14,176 bases of DNA from Alkalihalobacillus alcalophilus ATCC 27647 = CGMCC 1.3604 (lineage in GTDB: Bacteria > Bacillota > Bacilli > Bacillales > Bacillaceae_D), in contig NZ_ALPT02000097.1 in NCBI RefSeq assembly GCF_000292245.2, positions 1 through 14,176 on the forward strand, given 5' to 3'. Positions 1-7,538 of this stretch are shown here, in pieces. How positions within the stretch are numbered: position 1 is the stretch's first letter; each line of letters opens with the position of its first letter. The position numbers were made by a program, and so were the translations under genes. The notes under the pieces were generated by a model. That model was not told where the DNA came from and did no database searches. It saw only the letters and a program-made list of their open reading frames with translations.

Positions 1-260
1 CCCATTTAACAGGTAAAGGATTTGGATACGATTTTTGCTCGTTCATCTTTTCATATATCCAGAAACAGAAAGCTTCTCAAACTAGATTACGATTAACCGT
101 TGCTACTTTTAACCAAAGAGCGATTCGTTTGTATAAAAAGTTAGGTTTTATAAAAGATAGACAGTTTTATCACCACCAAATTGATTTTATGACCATGGTC
201 AAACCAATTGAAAAAGAGTCTGTCATCGTTTATTTTAATGGGAAGGAGATCATTTTATAA
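1..260 (+). CDS. GNAT family N-acetyltransferase, C-terminal part (5' end outside window)
   Basis: The reading frame is open from the window edge (first full codon at base 3) to TAA at 258-260, giving about 85 residues. The residues GKGFG near the start fit the acetyl-CoA pyrophosphate loop (motif A) of GNAT enzymes. The later stretch FNQRAIRLYKKLGF is the classic motif B end of the fold (N-x-x-A-x-x-L-Y-x-x-x-G-F). The substrate cannot be told from this fragment. The N-terminal half, start and promoter lie outside the window. It is the only + strand gene before plsC and converges on the minus-strand operon ending at 455. Confidence 0.85.
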   Translation, partial: HLTGKGFGYDFCSFIFSYIQKQKASQTRLRLTVATFNQRAIRLYKKLGFIKDRQFYHHQIDFMTMVKPIEKESVIVYFNGKEIIL

Positions 261-401
261 CGCAAAATCTTATTTCTTAACTTTTTTTCCTTCAAGCCTA
301 TGATTAATCACTTATCTATTATATTTCCGTTTACTTTTTCAAAACGAAGCACTAGAAACTCGTCAAAAAATTGAGGAACATCTATTACTATGGCATAAAA
401 A

Positions 402-440
402 ACTGCAATAACCATTAAATGATTAAATAGATATTGCAGT
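402..440 (-). terminator. Rho-independent terminator of the 3174-455 gene group
   Basis: ACTGCAATA (402-410) and TATTGCAGT (432-440) form a perfect 9-bp stem. Read on the minus strand, the hairpin is followed by a run of six T (opposite 396-401). It lies just after the Nudix gene stop at 455, so it ends that minus-strand group. No T-run follows on the + strand. Confidence 0.8.
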
Positions 441-454
441 AATACTTTCTGTTA

Positions 455-901
455 CTAATTCTTTGCACAAAACGCGTCAATAAAAGTTCGATACGAGTCA
501 ATAAAATGGTTAGGAAGTTGGCTAATTGGGAAAAATTGAACGTCTAGCGATTCTGCTGGATCAACACTTAAATCTCCACTATATTCATATGTATAATAAA
601 CAGCCGTAACTGAGTAAAGCTCATCCCCATTTGGCACTTTTAAATAATATTCTTTTCCAGAAAAGACTTCTACTAAAGTTAAATCGCCTAAGTATAAGCC
701 TGTCTCCTCCTTCACTTCTCGCTTTGCCGTTTCTTCCATACTTTCCCCAAGCTCCATAATTCCACCAGGTAATCCCCAGCGACTATCAAGGCGTTGCTGC
801 AGTAAGATTTCTTTTTGTTCATTTAAAATAATCACAACCGCTCCTGGAAGGATTAATGGACGGTGCCCGACTAGTTTTCTTAATTCTTTTACATAACTCA
901 T
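455..901 (-). CDS. Nudix hydrolase (YjhB-like)
   Basis: A 148-residue protein with a complete Nudix box at about residues 47-69 (GGIMELGE, then REVKEETGL), matching GX5EX7REUXEEXGU. Such enzymes hydrolyse nucleoside diphosphates linked to another group, using Mg2+ held by the box glutamates. The N-terminus (MSYVKELRKLVGHRP, then a beta strand into the fold) resembles the Bacillus YjhB / ADP-ribose pyrophosphatase-like group, but the substrate is not certain. The start is taken as ATG at 901, preceded by AAAAGGGG with about 8 nt spacing. A longer in-frame reading to 961 would overlap the upstream kinase and lacks a ribosome site. It begins 14 nt after the kinase stop, so the two are co-transcribed, and the terminator at 402-440 follows. 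Confidence 0.88.
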   Translation of the reverse strand: MSYVKELRKLVGHRPLILPGAVVIILNEQKEILLQQRLDSRWGLPGGIMELGESMEETAKREVKEETGLYLGDLTLVEVFSGKEYYLKVPNGDELYSVTAVYYTYEYSGDLSVDPAESLDVQFFPISQLPNHFIDSYRTFIDAFCAKN

Positions 902-915
902 GATTGAATCCCCTT

Positions 916-1875
916 TTATTCTAGTATCCGCTCTAGTTGATCGTAGTGATATGTAAGCCAAACCATTTCTTCGTAAAATCTCTGTGCTGGTTTAGAAGTT
1001 AGCTCTTGTTTATCTGTAATCCACCATGTACTTTCCATATACAAGAGAAGTCTGAGTGATTGGATTAATTGTGTCTTGCTGAGTTGATGGTATTTGTTAT
1101 AACCATCAATAAAAGTATCGATTAACTCTGTCTGTAACTCTCCCTCCAATAATGTTGCCGAGATAATCATTCTGGCGACATCAAGTAATGGATAATCATA
1201 TTTTAGCCGATCAAAATCAAGAATCGCTGCTACCTTACTCTCATTAAATAGTACATTATCAAGCCATAAGTCGCGATGGGCCCAGCCAGCGTCGATTTCA
1301 CTTGTTTCAGTGAGAGCGATCTTTTTCGTTAAAGCTATTTGCATTTCAATTAAATCAAACAATGTTTTATCAAGCGTTTGTTCCTTTTTTTGTTGCCAAA
1401 AATGAATTCTCACATCCTTTGGTGGTATGTTGAATGCAGGAACCAAAACTGATGATTTTTCCCCATTTAACCATTTATGCATTTTCCCAGTTTGCAAGCC
1501 TAAATCATAGATTTGTCCTGCACTCACATGACCAGCGGAAATGATATCTCCCTCCACATAATCCATTATTACAAAAAGCTCGCCATCGTTAGACTTCAGT
1601 ATGACTTCTTCTCCGACATTTAATAATTTAGGCGTTGGAAAACCTTCATCAGATAGTCGGATTTGTCGTTTCAAAGCATCCTGTAATTCATGCCAATCAT
1701 ATTTCGCCAACCGCTTTTGATTATACTGTTTCACGAGAAAAGTGCCGTTCGTTGTCTCCACCTTCCACTTTAAGTTTAAATACCCTCGTTTGATCGACTT
1801 TACCCCTACTACTTCCCACAAAAATTCTTCCTTACATTTTATTAAAATATCTTCTAATATCGCTTCTTCCTTCAA
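916..1875 (-). CDS. Aminoglycoside phosphotransferase (APH)-fold kinase
   Basis: A 319-residue protein of the APH/choline kinase fold (Pfam APH type). The catalytic loop is at residues 200-207 (H200, R201, D202, N207 in AHRDLWLDN). The Mg2+-binding segment is LDFDR with D220 and D222. An N-terminal lysine in FLVKQY (K49) probably binds ATP. The family includes aminoglycoside, choline, homoserine and spore-coat (CotS/YtmP) kinases. Nothing here fixes the substrate, so drug resistance should not be assumed. The start is TTG at 1875, with AAGGTGA about 10 nt upstream. That ribosome site overlaps the stop of the preceding small gene (1889), which suggests translational coupling. The Nudix gene follows after 14 nt. 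Confidence 0.85.
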   Translation of the reverse strand: MKEEAILEDILIKCKEEFLWEVVGVKSIKRGYLNLKWKVETTNGTFLVKQYNQKRLAKYDWHELQDALKRQIRLSDEGFPTPKLLNVGEEVILKSNDGELFVIMDYVEGDIISAGHVSAGQIYDLGLQTGKMHKWLNGEKSSVLVPAFNIPPKDVRIHFWQQKKEQTLDKTLFDLIEMQIALTKKIALTETSEIDAGWAHRDLWLDNVLFNESKVAAILDFDRLKYDYPLLDVARMIISATLLEGELQTELIDTFIDGYNKYHQLSKTQLIQSLRLLLYMESTWWITDKQELTSKPAQRFYEEMVWLTYHYDQLERILE

Positions 1876-1888
1876 TAGTCAGTTCACC

Positions 1889-2107
1889 TTAACTTCCCTT
1901 CATCACATAAGCAACGATTAATCCAATCAAAATTAAGACTATAAGAACTAAAAATCCTTTCCAACCAAAACTACCAGTAAGATCGGCTAAGCTTCCACTA
2001 TTGGCACGATTGAAAGAATCCCCTAAATTTCCGGTCGGATTTCGCTTTAGTTCTTCTTGCCTTAAGCGTTCTCTTCTTTCTGCAGGTGTTTCGTGATTCT
2101 TTGTCAT
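1889..2107 (-). CDS. Small single-pass membrane protein, DUF6366-like
   Basis: A 72-residue protein. The first half is charged and polar (ETPAERRERLRQEELKRNPTG, a probable helix, then a Ser/Gly/Asn-rich linker with FNRANSGSLADL). The last 20 or so residues are one hydrophobic helix (FLVLIVLILIGLIVAYVM). The pattern matches my recollection of the Bacillus DUF6366 family, whose function is unknown. The start is ATG at 2107, with AGGAG 8 nt upstream. The in-frame GTG at 2116 sits inside that ribosome site and is not the start. It lies 35 nt after the serine hydrolase gene and 13 nt before the kinase. Confidence 0.75.
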   Translation of the reverse strand: MTKNHETPAERRERLRQEELKRNPTGNLGDSFNRANSGSLADLTGSFGWKGFLVLIVLILIGLIVAYVMKGS

Positions 2108-2142
2108 TTTAATCACTCCTACCCTTCTAGAGTTTAGATTCC

Positions 2143-3174
2143 TTACCCTATATTATGTTTAAATGATTGATATATATCACCTATTAACCCTTTTGTTTGA
2201 TGAACACCTAAGTCTGTGTTTGTCATAATAACAAAGCCTTTTTCTAAAGAAGGATAATAAATGAGCATCGATTGAAAACCGACTCCCCAACCTAAAGAGG
2301 AGATTTCAAGTTGCTCATTTTCTCTATCTAAAAATAACCCTAATCCTGCATATGGATGCTCTTCTGTTGTTTGAAGCAACTCATTGAGCGTGTGAACACT
2401 TATTCCTAAGCGGCTCTCGCCTTGTAACGTTTGATTCCATTCCAGCATTAATTTAGTCAAATCGGCTGACGTCGACCATAGTCCGGACGCGGCATGGAAT
2501 GGATAAATCGTTTCTTCCTTCAAATAAACCTTTCCGTTTTTATGATGTCCGTACGTTGCAAGTTCCGGTACAGTCAAGATTTCCTGCCAATTGTATGTAC
2601 TGTTTTTTATATTTAATGGTTGAAAAATATGCTCGTCCATTAGTCGTTCAAATGTTTGACCAGTGGTTTTCTCAAGCACATATTGAATAAGACAATATCC
2701 GGCATCCGAGTAAGTGAACTGATTTGCTTTTGATTGAATCAAAAGATTTTCCTGCATATAACTCGTTCTACCGGTTAAAACTTCCTCCATAGTTGGGAAA
2801 CCGTCAGTACTTAAAGGCGAAAAACTTTTTTCTGGATCTTGAACTCCTGCCTGGTGCCGGAGTAATTGTCTTAAAGTCATGGTATGTTGAACAGGATGGC
2901 TAGTGTTGATAAATCCAGCTTGAACAAACTCATCACTTAAATCCTTATCCAAATCGACTTTTTTCTCATGAGCAAGTTTGATGATTAAAAAGGCGGTTAC
3001 TAACTTGCTAATCGAACAAGCATTAAATAAAGTATCTTCCTTGATTAATTCAGTTGCTTCCTTTCTTTTCTTGCCACAGCAAATCACTTCGCTTTTTTCA
3101 CGATCAATCGTTGCTAAACTAAGCCCGACTACACCATACGCTTTCATTTTCTTCTTAAGGTCCATCTGAATCAT
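2143..3174 (-). CDS. Serine hydrolase of the class C beta-lactamase / penicillin-binding family, probably cytoplasmic
   Basis: A 343-residue protein of the beta-lactamase (Pfam Beta-lactamase, AmpC/EstB-like) family. The SxxK nucleophile motif is S54-I-S-K57 (ACSISK). The second motif is Y155-S-D157 in TYSDAGY, where classical enzymes have YxN. The third region is GWGVGFQS near residue 295, in place of a clear KTG/HTG. No signal peptide is visible, so the protein appears cytosolic. That makes an esterase or amidase more likely than a secreted beta-lactamase. The start ATG at 3174 has AAGGGG 8 nt upstream. The GTG at 3183 and the ATG at 3165 fit the ribosome site less well. It heads the group that runs down to 455. 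Confidence 0.85.
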   Translation of the reverse strand: MIQMDLKKKMKAYGVVGLSLATIDREKSEVICCGKKRKEATELIKEDTLFNACSISKLVTAFLIIKLAHEKKVDLDKDLSDEFVQAGFINTSHPVQHTMTLRQLLRHQAGVQDPEKSFSPLSTDGFPTMEEVLTGRTSYMQENLLIQSKANQFTYSDAGYCLIQYVLEKTTGQTFERLMDEHIFQPLNIKNSTYNWQEILTVPELATYGHHKNGKVYLKEETIYPFHAASGLWSTSADLTKLMLEWNQTLQGESRLGISVHTLNELLQTTEEHPYAGLGLFLDRENEQLEISSLGWGVGFQSMLIYYPSLEKGFVIMTNTDLGVHQTKGLIGDIYQSFKHNIG

Positions 3175-3258
3175 CGAACACACCCCTTATATGTTTAGTT
3201 TACCACAAAAGCGAATGTACGTTCCTATAATGTCAGATCATTTAACGAAATATTTTGA

Positions 3259-3672
3259 TTATATTTCAACTTCTCCTTTTATAGGGAAATCAAAAAGAAT
3301 CGTATTGATTAAATCAGCTTCAGTCCCAATTACTTGCTTCACTTCTTTCAGATGGTAAAAAGTACTCGTCTTATCAAAGTCGTTGTGACGGTCATCGCTC
3401 GCATAAAGATAAACAGGTACCTCTGCTCCTAAGGCGATACCTAGTTCGATATGACTTCCTTTGCCACCAGGTAAAAGCACGACAAGAAAATCAGCCCTCT
3501 TGACCGCTTTCATTTCTTCCTCACCTATCTTCCTTAACTGCTCATACGAAGCTACTCGTTCATTTTGTGTCCAATCATATGTATGGATAAAACCTAATTG
3601 CTTTAACTGTCTACTTATTTTTTGTACAATCCCTTTATTAGCAAAGCTTGAAGCAATGTAAAAATTTATCAT
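3259..3672 (-). CDS. Nucleoside 2-deoxyribosyltransferase-like protein
   Basis: A 137-residue protein matching the nucleoside 2-deoxyribosyltransferase family. It has an N-terminal beta strand and loop (MINFYIASSF), a WT-containing loop (YDWTQNE), then ADFLVVLLPGGKGSHIELGIALG, with D61 and E76. The glutamate of the H-x-E-L-G motif corresponds to the catalytic nucleophile of this fold. Family members cleave or exchange the N-glycosidic bond of deoxynucleosides or nucleotides; the actual substrate is unknown. The start ATG at 3672 has a strong AGGAGG 8 nt upstream. It lies between the two-TM protein and the serine hydrolase, with gaps of 49 and 84 nt. Confidence 0.8.
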   Translation of the reverse strand: MINFYIASSFANKGIVQKISRQLKQLGFIHTYDWTQNERVASYEQLRKIGEEEMKAVKRADFLVVLLPGGKGSHIELGIALGAEVPVYLYASDDRHNDFDKTSTFYHLKEVKQVIGTEADLINTILFDFPIKGEVEI

Positions 3673-3721
3673 TTTTTTGCCTCCTATTCTAGTTGAGTTT
3701 TTCCTATTAAAATACTAATCC

Positions 3722-4393
3722 TTACCTCATTACTTTCAAAGTCTCGTAATGAACCTCAAACAACACTTGTTCTTGTTCGTCTAATACGGTACTACTGACA
3801 GTCTCGATAATTTCTGTTGCTTTTTCTTCTGTAAACTCTTCCATTGTAATTAACCTAATTTCATCACGTAATCCATCTCGCCATCTTTTCCGTACTAATT
3901 CATCAAAATATTGGCTCATATGAAAAGAAGCTAATTTTAAATTACTCTGTGTTTGACGAAATTCTGCGTAATAATCACTCATCGTTTCTTTGTTAGCTGG
4001 GTAAAAGGTAATGGGAATGACAAGTTCAACCCATTCGTTATCTGACGTTTTAAACCTCCATTTATACGAATCGGTCATGCCTGTGTTGGAATAAATAAAC
4101 AGGTCTTTATCCGTTGTCCAGACGCCTTTTCCGGCATTAGATTCAGCGTATCCACCGTCCCCATCTATCACCACATCAAATTCTTCTAAATTGACCACAT
4201 CGTAGAAGGACTGAATAAAATATTGACTCGTAAAGATTAAACAAATGAAAAAAACACCACTCAAAAACATTGGAAATTTCCACTTGATTTTTTTCTCTAT
4301 GACTGTGAGTGTAGCACTCCAAAATAAAACAATTATACTAACCTTTATAATGTAAAAGATAATGATAGCCCAATCCGGCAATATAAAAGTCAT
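3722..4393 (-). CDS. Hypothetical protein with two membrane helices and an extracytoplasmic domain
   Basis: A 223-residue protein I do not recognise. Two hydrophobic helices lie at about residues 8-31 and 41-60, joined by a Lys-rich loop (EKKIKWK). By the positive-inside rule that loop is cytoplasmic, so the remaining 160 residues would be outside. This domain has a Gly/Asp-rich segment (DGDGGYAESNAGKGVW), then a beta-rich part and a charged helical end. No catalytic motif was identified. The start ATG at 4393 has AAGGAGG 6 nt upstream. The nearest genes on the same strand are a frameshifted gene (4527) and the deoxyribosyltransferase-like gene (3672). Confidence 0.7.
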   Translation of the reverse strand: MTFILPDWAIIIFYIIKVSIIVLFWSATLTVIEKKIKWKFPMFLSGVFFICLIFTSQYFIQSFYDVVNLEEFDVVIDGDGGYAESNAGKGVWTTDKDLFIYSNTGMTDSYKWRFKTSDNEWVELVIPITFYPANKETMSDYYAEFRQTQSNLKLASFHMSQYFDELVRKRWRDGLRDEIRLITMEEFTEEKATEIIETVSSTVLDEQEQVLFEVHYETLKVMR

Positions 4394-4526
4394 TTCTGCC
4401 CTCCTTCTTAAAATGATGGTTTATCCAAATAAGATGGTGAATAATGTTAACTGTTCATCTAGCTCATCAATAAAGTTTAAATTGAGCACTTTTTATTTCC
4501 TCACTTAATTTAATAGTTTCAAAGAT

Positions 4527-4785
4527 TCAATAACTTAATTGATCAAGTTTTACACCTAAATAACCACCAAGCTCTATTTTTGACGAATCTTTCAAATGGC
4601 TCCACCTATAATGATAAATCCATCCATTGTCTTCATCATCACTTTTCACTCGTACAGTAAAAATATCTTTCGTATGATTTTGAACAGTCAAATGATAATA
4701 ATGCCTTATTATCTCAGCCTTTTTTTGTTTTATAATGTATGAATATTCGCCAAGATACTCTTTTTCAAGGTTGAATCAACTTCAT
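4527..4785 (-). pseudogene. Frameshifted small gene (about 85 residues, hypothetical)
   Basis: On the minus strand an open frame runs from about 4769 to TGA at 4527-4529. It reads LEKEYLGEYSYIIKQKKAEI and ends ELGGYLGVKLDQLSY, with balanced protein-like composition, but has no start codon. A natural start exists one frame away: ATG at 4785 overlaps the upstream stop as ATGA and has GAGG 7 nt upstream. It reads only M-K-L-I-Q-P before a stop. One extra base between about 4768 and 4775 accounts for the shift, since the span is 259 bases, or 86 codons plus one. I do not recognise the family. It may be an inactivated gene, a sequencing error, or a gene with an unusual start. Confidence 0.55.
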
Positions 4786-5060
4786 TCACTTGCCTCGATT
4801 TCTTGATATTCTTTTTTCTTTTTAAACTCTGCTTTGGCAAATGGGCAGAGTGGGATGATTTTTTTATTTTGTTTTTTCATTTCAGTAACGACAGAGGCGA
4901 CAAGCTCGGAGGCGATGTTTTCCCCGCGCCTAGATTCATTCACAAATGTGTGGTCGATAGTCACTTTCCCTTCATCTGTAGCCGTGTAAATTACCTCGCC
5001 TATCATTCCTCCATTTTCATTATTGATAAAATGCCGGTTCGCTTCTTTTTGAATATCCAC
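4782..5060 (-). CDS. Small GNAT family N-acetyltransferase (YjdJ/NATD1-like)
   Basis: A 92-residue minimal GNAT domain of the short acetyltransferase type (Gcn5-related, NATD1/YjdJ-like). The acetyl-CoA loop is at residues 44-50 (RRGENIA). The ending IIPLCPFAKAEFKKKKEYQE is typical of this subfamily. Family members are predicted acetyltransferases of unknown substrate. The start is placed at GTG 5060, with AAGGGTG 7 nt upstream. The TTG at 5066 is too close to that site. The stop overlaps the start of the frameshifted gene downstream (ATGA), so the two were probably translated together. The 144 nt between this gene and 5211 show nothing convincing. Confidence 0.8.
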   Translation of the reverse strand: MDIQKEANRHFINNENGGMIGEVIYTATDEGKVTIDHTFVNESRRGENIASELVASVVTEMKKQNKKIIPLCPFAKAEFKKKKEYQEIEASE

Positions 5061-5210
5061 TACCAATCACCCTTAATATAGATTTTAATTTCAATGAATC
5101 GCAATGATTAGTGTAGACATTCGCTCAATTATTATCCGTATTTATTTTTACTGGTGCACATAATTATCTCAATCCTAGTCGCACCCTTGATTTCATTCAA
5201 TGACCTTTCT

Positions 5211-5669
5211 TTAAATTTCTTTTTCCATCATAATATTTGTAACCTGATAGTTTAATTCCTCATATATTTGACCAGCTCTTTTGTTATGGCCAAATACATG
5301 GAGACCTATCTTTTTTAACCCGATTTTTTTACTTTCGCTTTCAATCAACCGCATTGCTTCTTTCCCATAACCTAGTCCACGAACGGCTTCCTCAATGAAA
5401 AAATCATATATAAAACCTTTCTCATCATTCACTTTCCCTAACCAAATAAAGCCTATTTGGTTCTGGTTTTTCATAATTGAAAATACATAATGATTTTCTG
5501 TATTTTCACGGTAAGGTAATAATTGATTAAGTGCATCAATCGCTCTTTGCTGTGCATTATCCTCTCTCCAATTCCCTGAACGCACTTTTTCCTTCGCATA
5601 TTCTTTTGTACTAATCGCAAAAAAGGCATCAAATTGTTCTGCCGTCATTTTCTCTAAAGATAGCAACAT
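5211..5669 (-). CDS. GNAT family N-acetyltransferase
   Basis: A 152-residue GNAT protein. The acetyl-CoA-binding motif A is R97-G-L-G-Y-G102 (EEAVRGLGYGKEAM). Motif B is near residues 118-140 (GLHVFGHNKRAGQIYEELNY), with the conserved Asn and Tyr. The N-terminal part has a WREDNAQQRAIDALNQLLP helix and is not diagnostic. The substrate is unknown. The start ATG at 5669 has AAAAGGAAG about 9 nt upstream, overlapping the stop of the Nudix gene (5684). The two therefore form a coupled pair. Confidence 0.85.
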   Translation of the reverse strand: MLLSLEKMTAEQFDAFFAISTKEYAKEKVRSGNWREDNAQQRAIDALNQLLPYRENTENHYVFSIMKNQNQIGFIWLGKVNDEKGFIYDFFIEEAVRGLGYGKEAMRLIESESKKIGLKKIGLHVFGHNKRAGQIYEELNYQVTNIMMEKEI

Positions 5670-5683
5670 TTATTCACTTCCTT

Positions 5684-6220
5684 TTAACTTTTTAACCTTG
5701 GCTTTAAATTCTTATTATATGTTTCCCAATCCTCTAGCAACGCCCAGGTGATCGCTGGGTTTTCTCGATTGGCTTTCATTGTCCCTACATAGACATGTTC
5801 ATTTTCTTGTTCGTTCCGATAATGATCGATGATTTCTTTTGTCGTAGCCGTCACACTCGCATTCTCAATCTCTTCCTGGTTTAGCCAACTTAATTCCCCT
5901 TCATCACTTTCCAATAATGGACGGGCTTTTGGTACATGACCAAAAAAGACATACTGCATTCGAATTTCCTCAATTCCCTTCATTCTTAACACAATATATT
6001 TTAAAGTTAGATGATGAATATTCTCTTCTGTTAAACCCGTTTCTTCCTTTAGCTCCCGTAAACAAGCCACTTTCGGTTCATTCATTTCTGTTATTTCTAT
6101 ATGACCACCAACCGGAACCAACATACCTGGTAGAAAAGCTGACTTCTCCTTCTTTTGTAAAAATAAAATTTGCTCCTCTTCATTTATTAAAAAAGCGACA
6201 GCCATTTGCCGTAACCTCAT
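5684..6220 (-). CDS. Nudix hydrolase with an extended Nudix box
   Basis: A 178-residue Nudix protein. The box starts at G39 (GGHIEITE) and ends in RELKEETGL (55-63). Between the two halves there are nine residues (MNEPKVACL) where the usual spacing is seven, so the box carries a two-residue insertion. The metal-binding glutamates E56, E59 and E60 are kept, so it should be active. The segment after the box (YVFFGHVP...ESDEGELSWL) is normal for the MutT-like fold. A C-terminal tail of about 40 residues is not assigned. The substrate is unknown. The start ATG at 6220 has GGAGGT 6 nt upstream. It is transcribed with the GNAT gene at 5669. Confidence 0.87.
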   Translation of the reverse strand: MRLRQMAVAFLINEEEQILFLQKKEKSAFLPGMLVPVGGHIEITEMNEPKVACLRELKEETGLTEENIHHLTLKYIVLRMKGIEEIRMQYVFFGHVPKARPLLESDEGELSWLNQEEIENASVTATTKEIIDHYRNEQENEHVYVGTMKANRENPAITWALLEDWETYNKNLKPRLKS

Positions 6221-6308
6221 TTAGCTACCTCCGTAGAATACTTCGATATTTTCTCAAGATTAGATATTTTCTAATATTTTACCATATAATGAAATTTGGA
6301 ACAGTTAA

Positions 6309-6347
6309 TAAAATAAAAAGCAAACCTACTACATATTCAGGTTTGCC
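6309..6347 (-). terminator. Rho-independent terminator after the GNAT gene at 6362
   Basis: GCAAACCT (6320-6327) and AGGTTTGC (6339-6346) make a perfect 8-bp stem with an 11-nt loop. On the minus strand the hairpin is followed by TTTTTATTTTATT. It lies 15 nt beyond the stop of the GNAT gene and separates that pair from the Nudix/GNAT pair below. Confidence 0.85.
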
Positions 6348-6361
6348 TTTTGCTCTTAATA

Positions 6362-6862
6362 TTAAATATACAAGACCATTAATTCCTCATCAAAGTACTG
6401 TTCTTTAAATTTTAAGGCGTTCCGCTCCACACCATAGACTTCAAATCCTATCGTCTTATATAAACTCTTGGCTGCCCTATTTTCTGAAACAACGGTCAAA
6501 TTAATTTGTTCCAAACCAGTCACGTTTTTTGCCACTTTTATTAACTCAAGCAAAATCGCCTTACCTATTCCCTGACCTCGTTTTTCTGGTAAAACAAACA
6601 TTCCAAAAACATTTCCTTTGTGGACCGTCTTAAAGTTACTTTCACGTACAAAACTCACAATACTAACTAATAAATTCTTGTCAAAAGCTCCCAGCACAAA
6701 TTTATCCTCAGTTGGCTTTAACCGCTTTTCTATCAACTCTATCTTGAATTCTTTTTCTCGCTCATAAGTTGAACCAAATTCTTCCGGATTGATCAATAAT
6801 GCCTTCAATCGTAACTCCTGGTACAACTGTGCATCCATTTCATTTAAAATCCGTATGTTCAT
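6362..6862 (-). CDS. GNAT family N-acetyltransferase
   Basis: A 166-residue GNAT protein. Motif A is LPEKRGQGIGKAIL with R95, G96, G98 and G100. Motif B is LTVVSENRAAKSLYKTIGFE, with N128 and Y135. The N-terminus (MNIRILNEMDAQLYQELRLKAL...PEEFGSTYEREKEF) is the pattern seen in many Bacillus GNATs, where a Leu-Arg helix is followed by a PEAFG-like stretch. The substrate cannot be assigned. The start ATG at 6862 has AGGGGG about 6 nt upstream. The gene begins 28 nt after the membrane protein gene and ends at a clear terminator. Confidence 0.87.
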   Translation of the reverse strand: MNIRILNEMDAQLYQELRLKALLINPEEFGSTYEREKEFKIELIEKRLKPTEDKFVLGAFDKNLLVSIVSFVRESNFKTVHKGNVFGMFVLPEKRGQGIGKAILLELIKVAKNVTGLEQINLTVVSENRAAKSLYKTIGFEVYGVERNALKFKEQYFDEELMVLYI

Positions 6863-6890
6863 CCGCTTCCCCCTGTGTGAAAAAATCTAT

Positions 6891-7415
6891 TTACCAATGA
6901 CCATAAAACATTATTCTCTCCATTATCGCTACAATTAAAGTAGTCATCACATTTACTGAAATGACTACACCTAAAAGAAACCTCCTGCTTTTACTATAGT
7001 TTTTCAAAAGAAAATAAATGATCGGTACTTCTATACATAACGTTAAAAATAAGTAACCAGTCAAAACAATATAATAGGGTCCTGCCGCAAAAGCATCATA
7101 CCAAGCATAGGCCCACCCTCCAGAAACGGCTTGAAACTCAATCGCTCTAAATATGTAAGGAAAAAGAAAGGAGACGATATTTGCTAACGTAATTATTAAT
7201 GCTGCAATCACTTTTATAGAATAGTTTTTAACTAATTTGCCTAAAAACAAAATGCTTATTATTTCAAAACAAAGTGTCAAGATAATCGCCAATGGTAACA
7301 TTTCTTTCGGGCTTGAAGTGAGCCATTGCCAAGAAGAATTAGCATATCCAGTCGAATGAAACATAAAAATAAAAAGAATTAAAGAGAGCGCGGCTTTAAT
7401 GAATTGATTTTTCAA
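6891..7415 (-). CDS. Hypothetical four-helix membrane protein with a signal-peptide-like N-terminus
   Basis: A 174-residue protein I do not recognise. The first 25 residues look like a signal peptide: K2 and K7, a hydrophobic core (ALSLILFIFMF) and a possible cleavage site after STGYA. Four further hydrophobic stretches lie at about residues 39-58, 68-89, 113-137 and 146-168. Between helices 2 and 3 is an aromatic and Gly/Ala-rich loop (VSGGWAYAWYDAFAAGPYY). The start is placed at TTG 7415, with GGGAG 8 nt upstream. The in-frame GTG at 7430 lies within that ribosome site. It precedes the GNAT gene by 28 nt and is divergent from plsC. Confidence 0.65.
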   Translation of the reverse strand: MKNQFIKAALSLILFIFMFHSTGYANSSWQWLTSSPKEMLPLAIILTLCFEIISILFLGKLVKNYSIKVIAALIITLANIVSFLFPYIFRAIEFQAVSGGWAYAWYDAFAAGPYYIVLTGYLFLTLCIEVPIIYFLLKNYSKSRRFLLGVVISVNVMTTLIVAIMERIMFYGHW

Positions 7416-7538
7416 ATATAATTCTCCCACCTAAATAAGATTTATTAATCTAAAATTCTCCAAACAATACAAGAACTCCTTTAATGAAACTGCCAATTAA
7501 TCAAGAAGCTTATTTTGATTTTATCTTTAAAAAACAGT

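Noticed and set aside
304..411. Short + strand frame ending QNEALETRQKIEEHLLLWHKKLQ, resembling the C-terminal coiled part of a MerR-type regulator
   Set aside because: Only about 35 codons between stops, no ATG or ribosome site, and its end overlaps the terminator stem. It may be a gene remnant, but the match is too weak to annotate.
902..961. N-terminal extension of the first Nudix protein by 20 codons
   Set aside because: It would overlap the upstream kinase gene, while ATG at 901 has a good ribosome site and gives the normal family N-terminus.
916..1875. Aminoglycoside resistance gene
   Set aside because: Only the general APH-fold motifs are present. The fold is shared by many metabolic kinases and nothing points to a drug substrate.
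4803..5081. 92-codon + strand open frame opposite the mini-GNAT gene
   Set aside because: Phe-rich composition is the mirror of a Lys-rich coding strand. The minus-strand GNAT has clear family motifs.
5075..5104. TTGCGA and TATATT, 18 nt apart, on the minus strand before the mini-GNAT gene
   Set aside because: Transcription from it would start inside the ribosome binding site, so it cannot be the functional promoter.
5917..6408. 163-codon + strand open frame opposite the Nudix gene
   Set aside because: It runs antisense to the Nudix box and across a terminator, with no family resemblance.
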